A stretch of 64,000 nucleotides of DNA from Bacillus sp. THAF10 (GTDB lineage: Bacteria; Bacillota; Bacilli; Bacillales; Bacillaceae_I), in NCBI RefSeq assembly GCF_009363695.1, contig NZ_CP045403.1, positions 2,894,001 through 2,958,000 of the forward strand, read 5' to 3'. Position 1 is the first letter of the stretch. Each line of letters starts with the position of its first letter. The notes beneath the pieces were generated by a model that did not search any database, had not been told where the DNA came from, and saw only the letters and a list, made by a program, of their open reading frames with translations. The position numbers were made by a program, and so were the translations under genes. This document shows positions 36,704 through 45,230 of this stretch, in pieces.

Positions 36704-38476
36704 TTATTCACGAAGTTTTTTAAAAATTTCCTCAGCAATCGGTCTCGGTACTTTTGCAGCCTGTATTTCTTCCACGGTTGCTTCCTTCATCTTCGCAACA
36801 GAACCAAAATGCTTCATCAGAGCTTTTTTCCTTGCCGCTCCTACTCCTGATATCTCATCTAGTATCGATTGAAACACACTTTTACTTCTAATTTGGCGGT
36901 GAAATGTAATCGCGAAACGGTGCACCTCATCCTGAATACGTTGCAAAAGATAAAATTCCTGACTTGTTCTCTCAAGTGGAACAATCATGGCGTCTTCTCC
37001 TGCGAGGAGATTGCTAGTACGGTGCTTATCGTCCTTAGCTAGTCCGACTACTGGGATAAACATATTCAGTTCATTCTCTAAAACATCTCGAACCGCACTC
37101 ATATGACCCTTGGCACCATCTATGACAATCAAATCTGGCAAGGGTAGCGATTCTCTTAGCACTCTTGTATACCTTCTTCTGACTACTTCTCTCATAGATT
37201 CGTAATCATCGGGGCCTTGCACACTCTTTGTTTTATATTTTCGATACTCTCGTTTTTCTGGCTTGCCGTCTATAAACACGACCATTGCTGAGACAGGGTC
37301 TGTACCTTGGATGTTGGAGTTATCAAAGGCCTCAATTCTATGCGGTGTAAGGATACCAAGTATCTTACCAAGATTCTCCACCGCTTTAATGGTTCGACTT
37401 TCATCTCGTTCAATTAATTGAAACTTCTCACCAAGAGCAACCTTGGCATTTTTATCAGCAAGATCGACTAATTGTTTCTTTTTCCCTCTTTGAGGCTGAA
37501 GCACATTGGTTTGCAAAAGTTCCTCTGCCACCTGCACATCAATATTAATAGGAAGCATCACTTCTTTTGGCACGAAATGGTGCTGCTTGGAGTAAAACTG
37601 TCCTAGAAAAGTAAGGAAATCCTCTTCAGGTTCGTTATAAATTGGGAAGAGAGAAACATCTCGCTCGATTAATTTGCCTTGACGTATGAAAAACACTTGC
37701 ACACACATCCAGCCTTTATCATAGGCATATCCAAAAACATCCCGATCGACAAAATCATTCATTTCCATTTTCTGTTTTTCCATCGTCGCTTCGATGCTTA
37801 GAATCTGATCACGAAACTCCTGAGCGCGCTCAAATTCCATTTTTTCTGCAGCTTGCATCATCTTGTCGGTAAGCTCAACCTTTACCTCTTTGTACCCTCC
37901 GTTGAGGAACTTTACGATCCCGTCTACCATTTCTTTATTGGTTTCCTGAGAAACATGCTCCACACAAGGCGCGAGGCATTGGCCCATATGATAATATAAA
38001 CATACTCTATCAGGCAATGTGACACATTTACGTAAAGGATAAATACGATCTAACAGCTTTTTCGTATCATTAGCCGCCTGGACGTTTGGATAGGGACCAA
38101 AGTATTTCCCCTTATCCTTGGTGACCTTGCGGGTAATTAACAGTCTTGGGTGCTTTTCTGCGGTTATTTTAATAAAAGGATAACGCTTGTCATCCTTGAG
38201 CATGACGTTATATTTTGGGTTGTGTTTTTTAATAAGATTCAGTTCTAAAATAAGCGCTTCAATATTGGAGGAGGTAACGATATATTCAAAGTCCTCAATT
38301 TCATTAACAAGACGCAAGGTTTTACCATCGTGACTCCCCGTAAAATAAGAACGGACTCGGTTTTTGAGAACCTTCGCCTTTCCAACATAAATGATGGTTC
38401 CTTGTCTGTCTTTCATTAAATAGACCCCAGGTTGGTCAGGCAGAATTGCCAGTTTTTCTTTTATTGAATGGTTCAT
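36704..38476 (-). CDS. uvrC: Excinuclease ABC subunit C
   Basis: Dual-incision nuclease of nucleotide excision repair, 590 aa. The GIY-YIG domain is in [20 protein letters not shown]. The cysteine-rich stretch [13 protein letters not shown] and the UVR motif [17 protein letters not shown] follow. The RNase H-like endonuclease holds [20 protein letters not shown], and tandem HhH motifs lie at the end ([17 protein letters not shown]). The ATG after GGAAGGAG is chosen, 14 codons inside a longer frame. Confidence 0.97.
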   Translation of the reverse strand: MNHSIKEKLAILPDQPGVYLMKDRQGTIIYVGKAKVLKNRVRSYFTGSHDGKTLRLVNEIEDFEYIVTSSNIEALILELNLIKKHNPKYNVMLKDDKRYPFIKITAEKHPRLLITRKVTKDKGKYFGPYPNVQAANDTKKLLDRIYPLRKCVTLPDRVCLYYHMGQCLAPCVEHVSQETNKEMVDGIVKFLNGGYKEVKVELTDKMMQAAEKMEFERAQEFRDQILSIEATMEKQKMEMNDFVDRDVFGYAYDKGWMCVQVFFIRQGKLIERDVSLFPIYNEPEEDFLTFLGQFYSKQHHFVPKEVMLPINIDVQVAEELLQTNVLQPQRGKKKQLVDLADKNAKVALGEKFQLIERDESRTIKAVENLGKILGILTPHRIEAFDNSNIQGTDPVSAMVVFIDGKPEKREYRKYKTKSVQGPDDYESMREVVRRRYTRVLRESLPLPDLIVIDGAKGHMSAVRDVLENELNMFIPVVGLAKDDKHRTSNLLAGEDAMIVPLERTSQEFYLLQRIQDEVHRFAITFHRQIRSKSVFQSILDEISGVGAARKKALMKHFGSVAKMKEATVEEIQAAKVPRPIAEEIFKKLRE

Positions 38477-38638
38477 AATTAAAACTCCTTCCAACCTAAG
38501 TTTTGCTTCTTTTTTCATTATACCTTTTTTCGTACGTATGTTCCATTAGGAATAGTGTTGCTTTATTTTTTGTAGAGGAAGAGACGTGGCGAAAAAGTCC
38601 CTCTGTTTCGCGGATAAAATTATTTTCTCCTTTTCAAT

Positions 38639-38672
38639 ACAAAAAAAGCCTAGCCAATAGGCCAGACTTTTT
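38639..38672 (-). terminator. Terminator of trxA
   Basis: AAGTCTGGCC and GGCTAGGCTT pair imperfectly around TATT, followed by T7 on the minus strand. Confidence 0.85.
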
Positions 38673-38682
38673 TAGCAAAACA

Positions 38683-38997
38683 TTAAGCGTGTTTGTTTAA
38701 TAGCTCCGCTAATGCTTCTTTCGGTTGGAATCCAACTGCTTTATCTACTACTTCACCGTTTTTAATTACTAGTAAAGTTGGGATGCTCATTACGCCGAAT
38801 TTACCAGCAGTTTCTTGGTTTTCGTCTACATCCACTTTCACGATTTTCACTTTGTCGCCCATATCTTGGTCTAGCTCTTCTAGAACTGGAGCGATCATTT
38901 TACAAGGGCCACACCATGGTGCCCAGAAATCTGCTAAAACTAAGCCTTCGCTAGTTTCTTGGGTAAAGTTTTGGTCTGTTGCATTTGTAATTGCCAT
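38683..38997 (-). CDS. trxA: Thioredoxin
   Basis: A 104-aa thioredoxin. The active site is [15 protein letters not shown], the cis-proline is in [14 protein letters not shown], and VDVDEN precedes it. The ATG following AGGAGGA is used. It lies between etfA and uvrC as in other Bacillus and is the main cytosolic disulfide reductant by family. Confidence 0.98.
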   Translation of the reverse strand: MAITNATDQNFTQETSEGLVLADFWAPWCGPCKMIAPVLEELDQDMGDKVKIVKVDVDENQETAGKFGVMSIPTLLVIKNGEVVDKAVGFQPKEALAELLNKHA

Positions 38998-39186
38998 TAT
39001 TATTCCTCCTAAACCTTTTCTCTCGATTAACAATATATGCAGTTAATCAAGTCTCTGTCAGAAGGTAATTTCCTCCAGAGATATTTATTATAGGTAAAGT
39101 ATAGCACTTACCATTTGGTGATGCTAATTATATGCTTCACTATATCTTTTCCTGATTTACAGGATTTTATTTTGTATCAAACATAA

Positions 39187-39220
39187 AAGCAGCCAGGCGT
39201 TTAAAACTGCCTGGCTGCTT
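39187..39220 (-). terminator. Terminator of etfA
   Basis: AGCAGCCAGGC and GCCTGGCTGCT form a perfect 11-bp stem, with a TTTTATGT tail on the minus strand. Confidence 0.9.
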
Positions 39221-39235
39221 CACTCGTTATTGGTA

Positions 39236-40213
39236 TTAGTTTGTTACCAACAGCTTTTTAAATTCTGCAGTTAATAGAGGCACTACTTCAAATAAGTCTC
39301 CTACGATTCCGTAGTCAGCAACCTTGAAGATATTCGCTTCAGGGTCTTTGTTGATTGCGACAATCACTTTTGAGTTGGACATACCAGCTAAGTGCTGGAT
39401 AGCTCCAGAAATTCCGCATGCAATGTATAGGTCAGGTGTTACCACCTTTCCTGTTTGCCCGATTTGCAGTGAATAGTCACAATAGTCGGCATCACACGCA
39501 CCACGAGATGCACCAACTGCTGCACCTAGAACATCTGCAAGCTCTTTTAATGGTTCAAAGCCCTCTTCACTTTTTACCCCACGGCCACCTGCAACCACAA
39601 CTTTTGCCTCAGAAAGGTCTACACCGTCTGTTGCTTTTCGAACTACTTCTTTAATGATCGTACGAAGATCCTTCACATCAACATCAAGAGAGGATACATC
39701 TCCTGTGCGGGCTTCATCTTTTTCAAGAGTTGCAATATTGTTAGGACGGATTGTAGCAAAAATGATGCCATCTGTTACGATTTTCTTTTCAAAAGCTTTT
39801 CCGGAATAGATTGGCCTTGTGAAAACAAGGTTTCCTCCTACTTCCTCTACCTCTGTAGCATCGGAAATTAACCCGGAATTTAATTTAGAAGCAAGCTTTG
39901 GAGAAAGGTCTTTTCCAAGTGCTGTGTGACCAAAAACAATTCCTTCAGGCTGCTCTGCATCAATTACCGCCATTAGAGCTTGAGAATAGCCATCTGATGT
40001 GTACGCTTTCAAATTTGCATGTTCCACGGTGATAACACGATCCGCTCCGTATGCAATTAATTCCTGTGCTAAAGATCCAACACTTTCCCCTGCTAGTACT
40101 GTGACAACCTCGCCACCTTCTGCTACTGTTTTTGCTGCTGCAATCGCCTCAAATGAAACATTACGCAATGCCGAATCACGTACTTCTGCTAGTGTTAACA
40201 CTTTTCTTGCCAT
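39236..40213 (-). CDS. etfA: Electron transfer flavoprotein alpha subunit
   Basis: FAD-carrying half of the ETF dimer that accepts electrons from acyl-CoA dehydrogenases. FAD-binding signatures are readable: [56 protein letters not shown] and [19 protein letters not shown]. 325 aa. It follows etfB on the same strand, but repeat copy 5 occupies the 207-base gap between the two subunit genes. Confidence 0.97.
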   Translation of the reverse strand: MARKVLTLAEVRDSALRNVSFEAIAAAKTVAEGGEVVTVLAGESVGSLAQELIAYGADRVITVEHANLKAYTSDGYSQALMAVIDAEQPEGIVFGHTALGKDLSPKLASKLNSGLISDATEVEEVGGNLVFTRPIYSGKAFEKKIVTDGIIFATIRPNNIATLEKDEARTGDVSSLDVDVKDLRTIIKEVVRKATDGVDLSEAKVVVAGGRGVKSEEGFEPLKELADVLGAAVGASRGACDADYCDYSLQIGQTGKVVTPDLYIACGISGAIQHLAGMSNSKVIVAINKDPEANIFKVADYGIVGDLFEVVPLLTAEFKKLLVTN

Positions 40214-40269
40214 GTTTGTCTCCTCCTGTCCTTGTCTCTGTCTCTATTTTAAAAATTCTTTTCAACTAC

Positions 40270-40401
40270 GCTGATGATTTCCACAAATGGCTCCGAGTCC
40301 TGCGGGGCGATTTGTAAGCCTCCTTGGGCTTTGCGCCTGTGGGATTTCCAGTCAACCACTTTATTGCCTCGGAAGTTTCTGCCTTGCTACAATCAACAGC
40401 T
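40270..40401 (+). repeat. Dispersed palindromic repeat, copy 5
   Basis: Begins GCTGATGATTTCCACAAATG and ends GCTACAATCAACAGC. It keeps GGCTCCGAGTCCTGCGGGGC, AAGCCTCCTTGGGC and GCCTGTGGGAT. The right half is degraded, so pairing is partial. It is inserted between etfB and etfA. Confidence 0.82.
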
Positions 40402-40420
40402 AGAAAGGTTTTTATATAAA

Positions 40421-41194
40421 TTAAATTACTTTTGCTTCGTTTCTTAACGCAGAAACTAGCTCTTTTACTTGATCTTCCAATTCTCCTTGTAGCACACGGC
40501 CAGCTTCTTTTTTCGGTGGAAGATAAATCTCTAATGTTTTTGTTTTAGCTTCTACATCATCCTCATCAAGGTCAAGGTCATCTAGTTCTAATTCTTCTAG
40601 CGGCTTTTTCTTCGCCTTCATGATTCCTGGAAGTGATGGATAACGCGGGTCATTTAACCCTTGTTGAGCTGTTACTAAAAGCGGAAGTGACGTTTCAATT
40701 ACCTCGGAGTCCCCTTCCACATCGCGAACGATAGAAACTGTTCCGCCACTAATTTCTAATTTAGTAATCGTTGTTACGTACGGGATGTCTAGAAGCTCAG
40801 CTACACGAGGTCCTACTTGTCCGGAGCCACCGTCAATTGCAACGTTACCACCGATGATTAAGTCCGCTTCTTTGTCCTTTAGAAATTCTGCAATGATTTT
40901 AGCTGTTGTAAATTGATCTCCGTTTTCTACATCGTCTTCTGTGTTGATGAGTACTGCTTTATCAGCACCCATTGCAAGCGCTGTGCGAAGCTCTTTTTCC
41001 GCTTCGTCTGTTCCAACAGTTACTACCGTTACTTCTCCACCATGTTCATCTCTCACGCGGATGGCTTCTTCAACCGCATACTCATCATATGGGTTGATAA
41101 TGAATTCCGCTCCGTCTTCATTTATGCTGCCATTGGATACAGTCAGCCTTTCTTCTGTATCAAATGTTCTTTTTAACAATACAAAAATATTCAT
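40421..41194 (-). CDS. etfB: Electron transfer flavoprotein beta subunit
   Basis: AMP-binding partner of EtfA, 257 aa. The N-terminus NIFVLLKRTFDTEERLTV, EAIRVRDEHGGEVTVVTVG, the nucleotide-binding VGPRVAELLDIPYVTTITKL and PRYPSLPGIMKAKKKPLEEL identify the family. The ATG is preferred to the adjacent upstream GTG, since GGAGG is seven bases upstream of it. It follows fadB by 63 bases in the fatty acid oxidation cluster. Confidence 0.96.
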   Translation of the reverse strand: MNIFVLLKRTFDTEERLTVSNGSINEDGAEFIINPYDEYAVEEAIRVRDEHGGEVTVVTVGTDEAEKELRTALAMGADKAVLINTEDDVENGDQFTTAKIIAEFLKDKEADLIIGGNVAIDGGSGQVGPRVAELLDIPYVTTITKLEISGGTVSIVRDVEGDSEVIETSLPLLVTAQQGLNDPRYPSLPGIMKAKKKPLEELELDDLDLDEDDVEAKTKTLEIYLPPKKEAGRVLQGELEDQVKELVSALRNEAKVI

Positions 41195-41257
41195 CACAAT
41201 ACCTCCGTTTAAACATTATTTTAATTAGTAATTTTCAGATTTTATATTGTAAAAAAA

Positions 41258-42031
41258 TTACTTTCCTTTGAATTCTGGTGCTCTTTTTTCTATAAATGCT
41301 GTGATTCCTTCTTGGCCATCTTCAGAGGTGAAAACCTTACCGAATAATTGTGCTTCTTTTTCCACGCCTTGATAAAATTCCTGATGCTTATTGTATCGAG
41401 ATAGCTCAATAACAGATGCAACAGAGATTGGACCTTTTTGCGCTATCTTTTTCGCCATCTTCAAAGCTTCATCCATTAAAACTTCTTCATCGACGGCTCT
41501 GTTTGCAAGACCCCACTGCACTGCTTCTTCTCCTGTCATGGTGTCGCTTGTGAACAGCATTTCAAAAGCTTTGGCAGAGCCAACTAACCTTGGTAAACGC
41601 TGTGTACCTGCAAATCCAGGTATTAACCCTAGCTGCAGCTCAGGCAATCCAAGCTTTGCATTCTTTGTGACAATTCGGATATGACATCCCATAGCAAGCT
41701 CTAATCCTCCACCTAACGCCGCTCCATGAATTGCCGCAATAATAGGTTTGGGGAAATTCTCCATTTTCTCAAAAAGATCTTGGCCAAATTTTGCAAGCTC
41801 TGTAAACGCTTCTCCTGTCTCTACCGTAGTAAATTCCTTAATGTCTGCACCAGCCGAGAAAAACCTTCCTTCTCCGTGTAGAACTACCACTCGCACATCT
41901 TCTTGATTTTTCAGATCATCCAATAATAATGTAAGCTCTTTCAAAACTACGGAAGATAAAGCATTTGCAGGTGCCTTATTTAACGTGATGGTTGCGATTT
42001 TATCTTCTACATTCCATTGCAAGTACTCCAT
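41258..42031 (-). CDS. fadB: Enoyl-CoA hydratase
   Basis: A 257-aa crotonase-family protein of beta-oxidation. The oxyanion-hole regions are [13 protein letters not shown] and [20 protein letters not shown]. The first catalytic glutamate region is in [20 protein letters not shown]. It lies directly downstream of fadR and upstream of etfB-etfA, the same order as ysiA-ysiB-etfB-etfA in B. subtilis, and is probably FadR-controlled. Confidence 0.94.
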   Translation of the reverse strand: MEYLQWNVEDKIATITLNKAPANALSSVVLKELTLLLDDLKNQEDVRVVVLHGEGRFFSAGADIKEFTTVETGEAFTELAKFGQDLFEKMENFPKPIIAAIHGAALGGGLELAMGCHIRIVTKNAKLGLPELQLGLIPGFAGTQRLPRLVGSAKAFEMLFTSDTMTGEEAVQWGLANRAVDEEVLMDEALKMAKKIAQKGPISVASVIELSRYNKHQEFYQGVEKEAQLFGKVFTSEDGQEGITAFIEKRAPEFKGK

Positions 42032-42064
42032 TTTTTCCCCTCCTTATGTCAAGGGTGGAGCAAG

Positions 42065-42652
42065 CTATGATGTTGCTCCAAACCCTTTAATTAATAAATC
42101 ATGAACTCTTGGTGCGATGGCGGCGATATCATACTTTTGATCGTTCATCACCCAAGTTGTGACCGTTTCATCTATCGTGCCGAATACCATCTGCCTGGCT
42201 AGTCGGACATCCAAATCGGCACGAAGCTCGCCAGATTCTTTTCCGGTTGTTAAAATTTCATCTAACAGTTGGAGATATTCTTTTAACACATCATTGATTT
42301 TCAGGCGGAGCTCAAGGTTTGATTGCCGGAGCTCAAGCTGAGTCACAATGGCCAGATGGTGATCTGCTGCTAGCATCGAAAAATGTTTTGTGATCAATGT
42401 TAATAATTTCTCTGTTGATGTCGATTTTCCTGCAATTTCTTGACGAATCTTTTCAACGAACAGACCCATTTTTTCTTGAAACAGAGAAATTAAAATATCT
42501 TCTTTGTTTTTAAAGTATAAATAGATGGTGCCATCAGCGACTCCAGCCTGTTTGGCAATCTTAGAAACTTGCGCATGGTGGTAGCCATTTTCTGCAATGA
42601 CAATTACAGCTGCATCTATTATTTGCTTATATTTAGGTTTTTGTTGTTTCAA
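42065..42652 (-). CDS. fadR: TetR-family fatty acid degradation regulator FadR
   Basis: Represses beta-oxidation genes and is released by long-chain acyl-CoA. The N-terminal helix-turn-helix is IIDAAVIVIAENGYHHAQVS followed by GVADGTIYLYFKNKEDILIS. The ligand domain carries LAIVTQLELRQSNLELRLKI and IDETVTTWVMNDQKYD, as in B. subtilis FadR (YsiA). The TTG after AAAGGAG is the start (195 aa); it aligns with known N-termini. An operator lies just upstream, so autoregulation is likely. Confidence 0.95.
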   Translation of the reverse strand: MKQQKPKYKQIIDAAVIVIAENGYHHAQVSKIAKQAGVADGTIYLYFKNKEDILISLFQEKMGLFVEKIRQEIAGKSTSTEKLLTLITKHFSMLAADHHLAIVTQLELRQSNLELRLKINDVLKEYLQLLDEILTTGKESGELRADLDVRLARQMVFGTIDETVTTWVMNDQKYDIAAIAPRVHDLLIKGFGATS

Positions 42653-42675
42653 CCTATTCGCTCCTTTTGAAAAAA

Positions 42676-42693
42676 TGAATGAACAATCATTCA
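42676..42693. promoter_or_regulatory. FadR operator
   Basis: TGAATGAACAATCATTCA is a perfect palindrome (7-bp arms, 4-bp spacer) that fits the B. subtilis FadR consensus TGAATGAMTANTCATTCA except in the spacer. It sits immediately upstream of fadR. Confidence 0.88.
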
Positions 42694-42823
42694 TATTTTC
42701 ATAATACTTTACCCTCAATTAACTGTCAATTAATATCTTATCATAATTACACTTGTAATACCATTTGGAAAATACATTCGGAGAGGAAGGTCCGTCTGTC
42801 CTCTCCGACTCATATTTCATCGC

Positions 42824-44512
42824 TTATTTTGCGATTTTTTGTTTTTCTTCTTCCACAAGCGCTCTTCTTAAAATTTTCCCAACTGCGGTTTTTGGCAGTT
42901 CGTCTCTGAACTCGTATAGCCTTGGCACCTTGTACGCTGCCAGATGCTTGCGGGCATATTGATCAAGCTCTTCCTCTGTCAAGGTCGCATTTTGTTTCTT
43001 CACAATATAGGCTTTTACTGTTTCGCCGCGATAGGCATCAGGTATACCTGCAACGACTACCTCTTGAATTTGCTCATGCTCATATAGTACTTCCTCTATT
43101 TCACGAGGATAAATATTAAATCCTCCTGCAATAATCATGTCTTTCTTACGGTCCACTACATAAAAGTAACCGCGCTCATCCATATAACCAAGGTCACCTG
43201 TTAATAGCCATCCATCTCTAAGAACAGCCTCCGTTTCCTCTTTACGGTTCCAATAGCCTTTCATGATTTGAGGTCCGCGTACAGCAATTTCGCCAATCTC
43301 TCCTACAGGAGCAATCTCTCCTGTTTCCATTGAAAGAATCACTGACTCTGTGTTAGGCCAAGGAATTCCAATACTCCCTGATACCCTCTCATCCCAAAGA
43401 AAATTAGCGTGTGTCACAGGTGACGCCTCACTCAATCCGTAGCCTTCTACAAGCTTTCCACCTGTTACCCTTTCAAATTGCTCCTGTACCTCAACCGGCA
43501 GAGCAGCAGATCCGCTAATACATGAATCTACAGATGATAGGTCGTACTTTTTAATATCAGGATGATTCAATAAGGCAATGTAGATGGTTGGAGCTCCTGG
43601 AAATAAGGTTGGTCGCTCCTTTTGAATCGTTTTGAGTGTTGTTTCTGGATCGAATTTTGGAAGTAACACCATTTCAAATGCCTGCATGATGGATAAATTC
43701 ATTACTGCTGTCATGCCATACACGTGGAAAAATGGGAGGATTCCAATAACTTTTTCCTGCGCTCTTTTGCATCGATACATCCATTTCACACTCATCAACG
43801 TGTTGGAAACAAGGTTGTAATGGGTGAGCATTACTCCTTTTGGAAACCCAGTTGTGCCCCCTGTATATTGAAGAAGCGCAAGATCCTCTTTCGGATTAAT
43901 TGGAATATCAATCGTCAATGCTTCTGATTGTTTAATTGCCTCTGTTAACAAATGGTTATTCCCACTGTGTTCTACTTTTACAACAATTCCATACTGTTTT
44001 TTCTGAACGAATGGATAAATCATGTTTTTGGGGAATGGTAGATAGTCTTTAATACCAGTAACCACTACATGTTTTAGTTTTGTCAGCGCTTTCACTTTTG
44101 TCACTCTTGGATAAAGAATATCTAATGTAATGATGATTTCTGATCCTGAATCATTGAGCTGATATTCGAGTTCTCGTTCCATGTAAAGCGGGTTTGTCTG
44201 CACTACTATTCCGCCAGCAAATAATACTCCATAATAGCTAATCACTGCTTGCGGGCAATTTGGAAGCATAATCGACACCCGGTCACCTTTTTCTATTCCT
44301 AGTCCTTTTAAGTAGTTTGCCAGTTTTAAAGATTGATCATAGACTTCTTCAAACGTAAGTTTTTTTCCGAGGAAACTGATTGCCGTTTTAGCTGGAAACT
44401 CTTCGGCAGCTTGTTTTAAATAGGATTGCAACGTTCTCTCTTCGAAGTTAATCTCATGAGGTATTTCTTCTGGATACAGTGACAGCCACGGCTTTTTCAC
44501 TTCTTGCTCCAT
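42824..44512 (-). CDS. lcfA: Long-chain fatty acid-CoA ligase
   Basis: Activates fatty acids for beta-oxidation. It is an adenylate-forming enzyme of 562 aa. P-loop-like LLQYTGGTTGFPKGVMLTHYN, EGYGLSEASPVTHANFLW, TGDLGYMDERGYFYVVDRKK and the C-terminal lysine region LPKTAVGKILRRAL are present. It is preceded by its own promoter with a compact FadR-like palindrome. It is followed 106 bases on by the fadR operator region. Confidence 0.95.
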   Translation of the reverse strand: MEQEVKKPWLSLYPEEIPHEINFEERTLQSYLKQAAEEFPAKTAISFLGKKLTFEEVYDQSLKLANYLKGLGIEKGDRVSIMLPNCPQAVISYYGVLFAGGIVVQTNPLYMERELEYQLNDSGSEIIITLDILYPRVTKVKALTKLKHVVVTGIKDYLPFPKNMIYPFVQKKQYGIVVKVEHSGNNHLLTEAIKQSEALTIDIPINPKEDLALLQYTGGTTGFPKGVMLTHYNLVSNTLMSVKWMYRCKRAQEKVIGILPFFHVYGMTAVMNLSIMQAFEMVLLPKFDPETTLKTIQKERPTLFPGAPTIYIALLNHPDIKKYDLSSVDSCISGSAALPVEVQEQFERVTGGKLVEGYGLSEASPVTHANFLWDERVSGSIGIPWPNTESVILSMETGEIAPVGEIGEIAVRGPQIMKGYWNRKEETEAVLRDGWLLTGDLGYMDERGYFYVVDRKKDMIIAGGFNIYPREIEEVLYEHEQIQEVVVAGIPDAYRGETVKAYIVKKQNATLTEEELDQYARKHLAAYKVPRLYEFRDELPKTAVGKILRRALVEEEKQKIAK

Positions 44513-44590
44513 TTCATTCCCTCCCTTTATTGGCCTGTACTACTACAAAAGGCCCACATCTATTTGTTATAGTATATCAGCAATCACGTG

Positions 44591-44641
44591 AAAATTATAA
44601 CACTTTTTTGACTTTTTCGAAAAAAATTGAATGACCATTCA
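44591..44641 (-). promoter_or_regulatory. lcfA promoter with a FadR-like palindrome
   Basis: A TATAAT -10 (GTGTTATAATTTT on the minus strand) lies at about 44595-44601, with a weak -35. Just upstream is TGAATGACCATTCA (44628-44641). Its half-sites are those of FadR, but they are four bases closer together than in the canonical operator. Confidence 0.55.
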
Positions 44642-44651
44642 GAAAAAAGGC

Positions 44652-44684
44652 GAAAAAAGAAGAAAAGGGATACCCTTTTCTTCT
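44652..44684 (-). terminator. Terminator after yshE and the small peptide gene
   Basis: AGAAGAAAAGGG and CCCTTTTCTTCT form a perfect 12-bp hairpin followed by T6 on the minus strand. It separates the mutSB-yshE unit from lcfA. Confidence 0.92.
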
Positions 44685-44715
44685 CACTTTCCACACTCAA
44701 AACTATCATTTTCAC

Positions 44716-44796
44716 TTAGGCGATAAACAAATAAATAATGCCAATTAAAATAAAGACTGCGCAGAGCGCTATTAGTACTTTTGCTAATGTTTCCAT
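44716..44796 (-). CDS. 26-residue membrane peptide downstream of yshE
   Basis: ATG is preceded by AAGGAG at a good distance, and the frame encodes METLAKVLIALCAVFILIGI plus six more residues. This is one hydrophobic helix with a charged N-terminal head. It begins 12 bases after the yshE stop and ends before a strong terminator, so it is the last cistron of that transcript. I do not recognise it. A role as a small partner of the YshE membrane protein is only suggested by position. Confidence 0.65.
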   Translation of the reverse strand: METLAKVLIALCAVFILIGIIYLFIA

Positions 44797-44808
44797 TGTG
44801 TTTTCTCC

Positions 44809-45216
44809 TTATCCGATACTTGCACCTATGATAAAAGACAGGCCCACGGAAATGACAAGAGAAATTAAGCCTACTGCTCTATTGTCTTGTCGGATTTCCT
44901 CATCAATGTTAAAGCTTGGTGTTAAGAATTCAAAGATGAAATAGGCAAGCAATAAAAGGACAAAGCCTGCCGCTCCCCAGCCTATCATCGTAAGCAAGGA
45001 ATCATGGTCACTGATAGAATATCGAAATATATTTGCGATTCCCAGAACCTTTCCGCCTGTTGCCATGGCAACTGCCAAATTGCCTTTTTTCAGTTCTTCC
45101 ATGTTTTTATATTTCGTTACAAGCTCAAAAACTGCTAAAAATAGAACAAGACACAACACTACCACACTGAAGTTTGCTGCTGTCCTTACGAGTTCATTCT
45201 CCCAAAATCCAACCAT
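44809..45216 (-). CDS. yshE: DUF350 membrane protein YshE
   Basis: A 135-aa protein with four hydrophobic helices in two similar halves, as in the DUF350/UPF0719 family: VVLCLVLFLAVFELVTKYKN and ELKKGNLAVAMATGGKVLGI in the first, and VLLLLAYFIFEFLTPSFNID and IRQDNRAVGLISLVISVGLS in the second. The repeated basic/polar motif between helices is typical. It follows mutSB by 14 bases. Function unknown. Confidence 0.9.
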   Translation of the reverse strand: MVGFWENELVRTAANFSVVVLCLVLFLAVFELVTKYKNMEELKKGNLAVAMATGGKVLGIANIFRYSISDHDSLLTMIGWGAAGFVLLLLAYFIFEFLTPSFNIDEEIRQDNRAVGLISLVISVGLSFIIGASIG

Positions 45217-45230
45217 ATCAGGCTCCCTTT

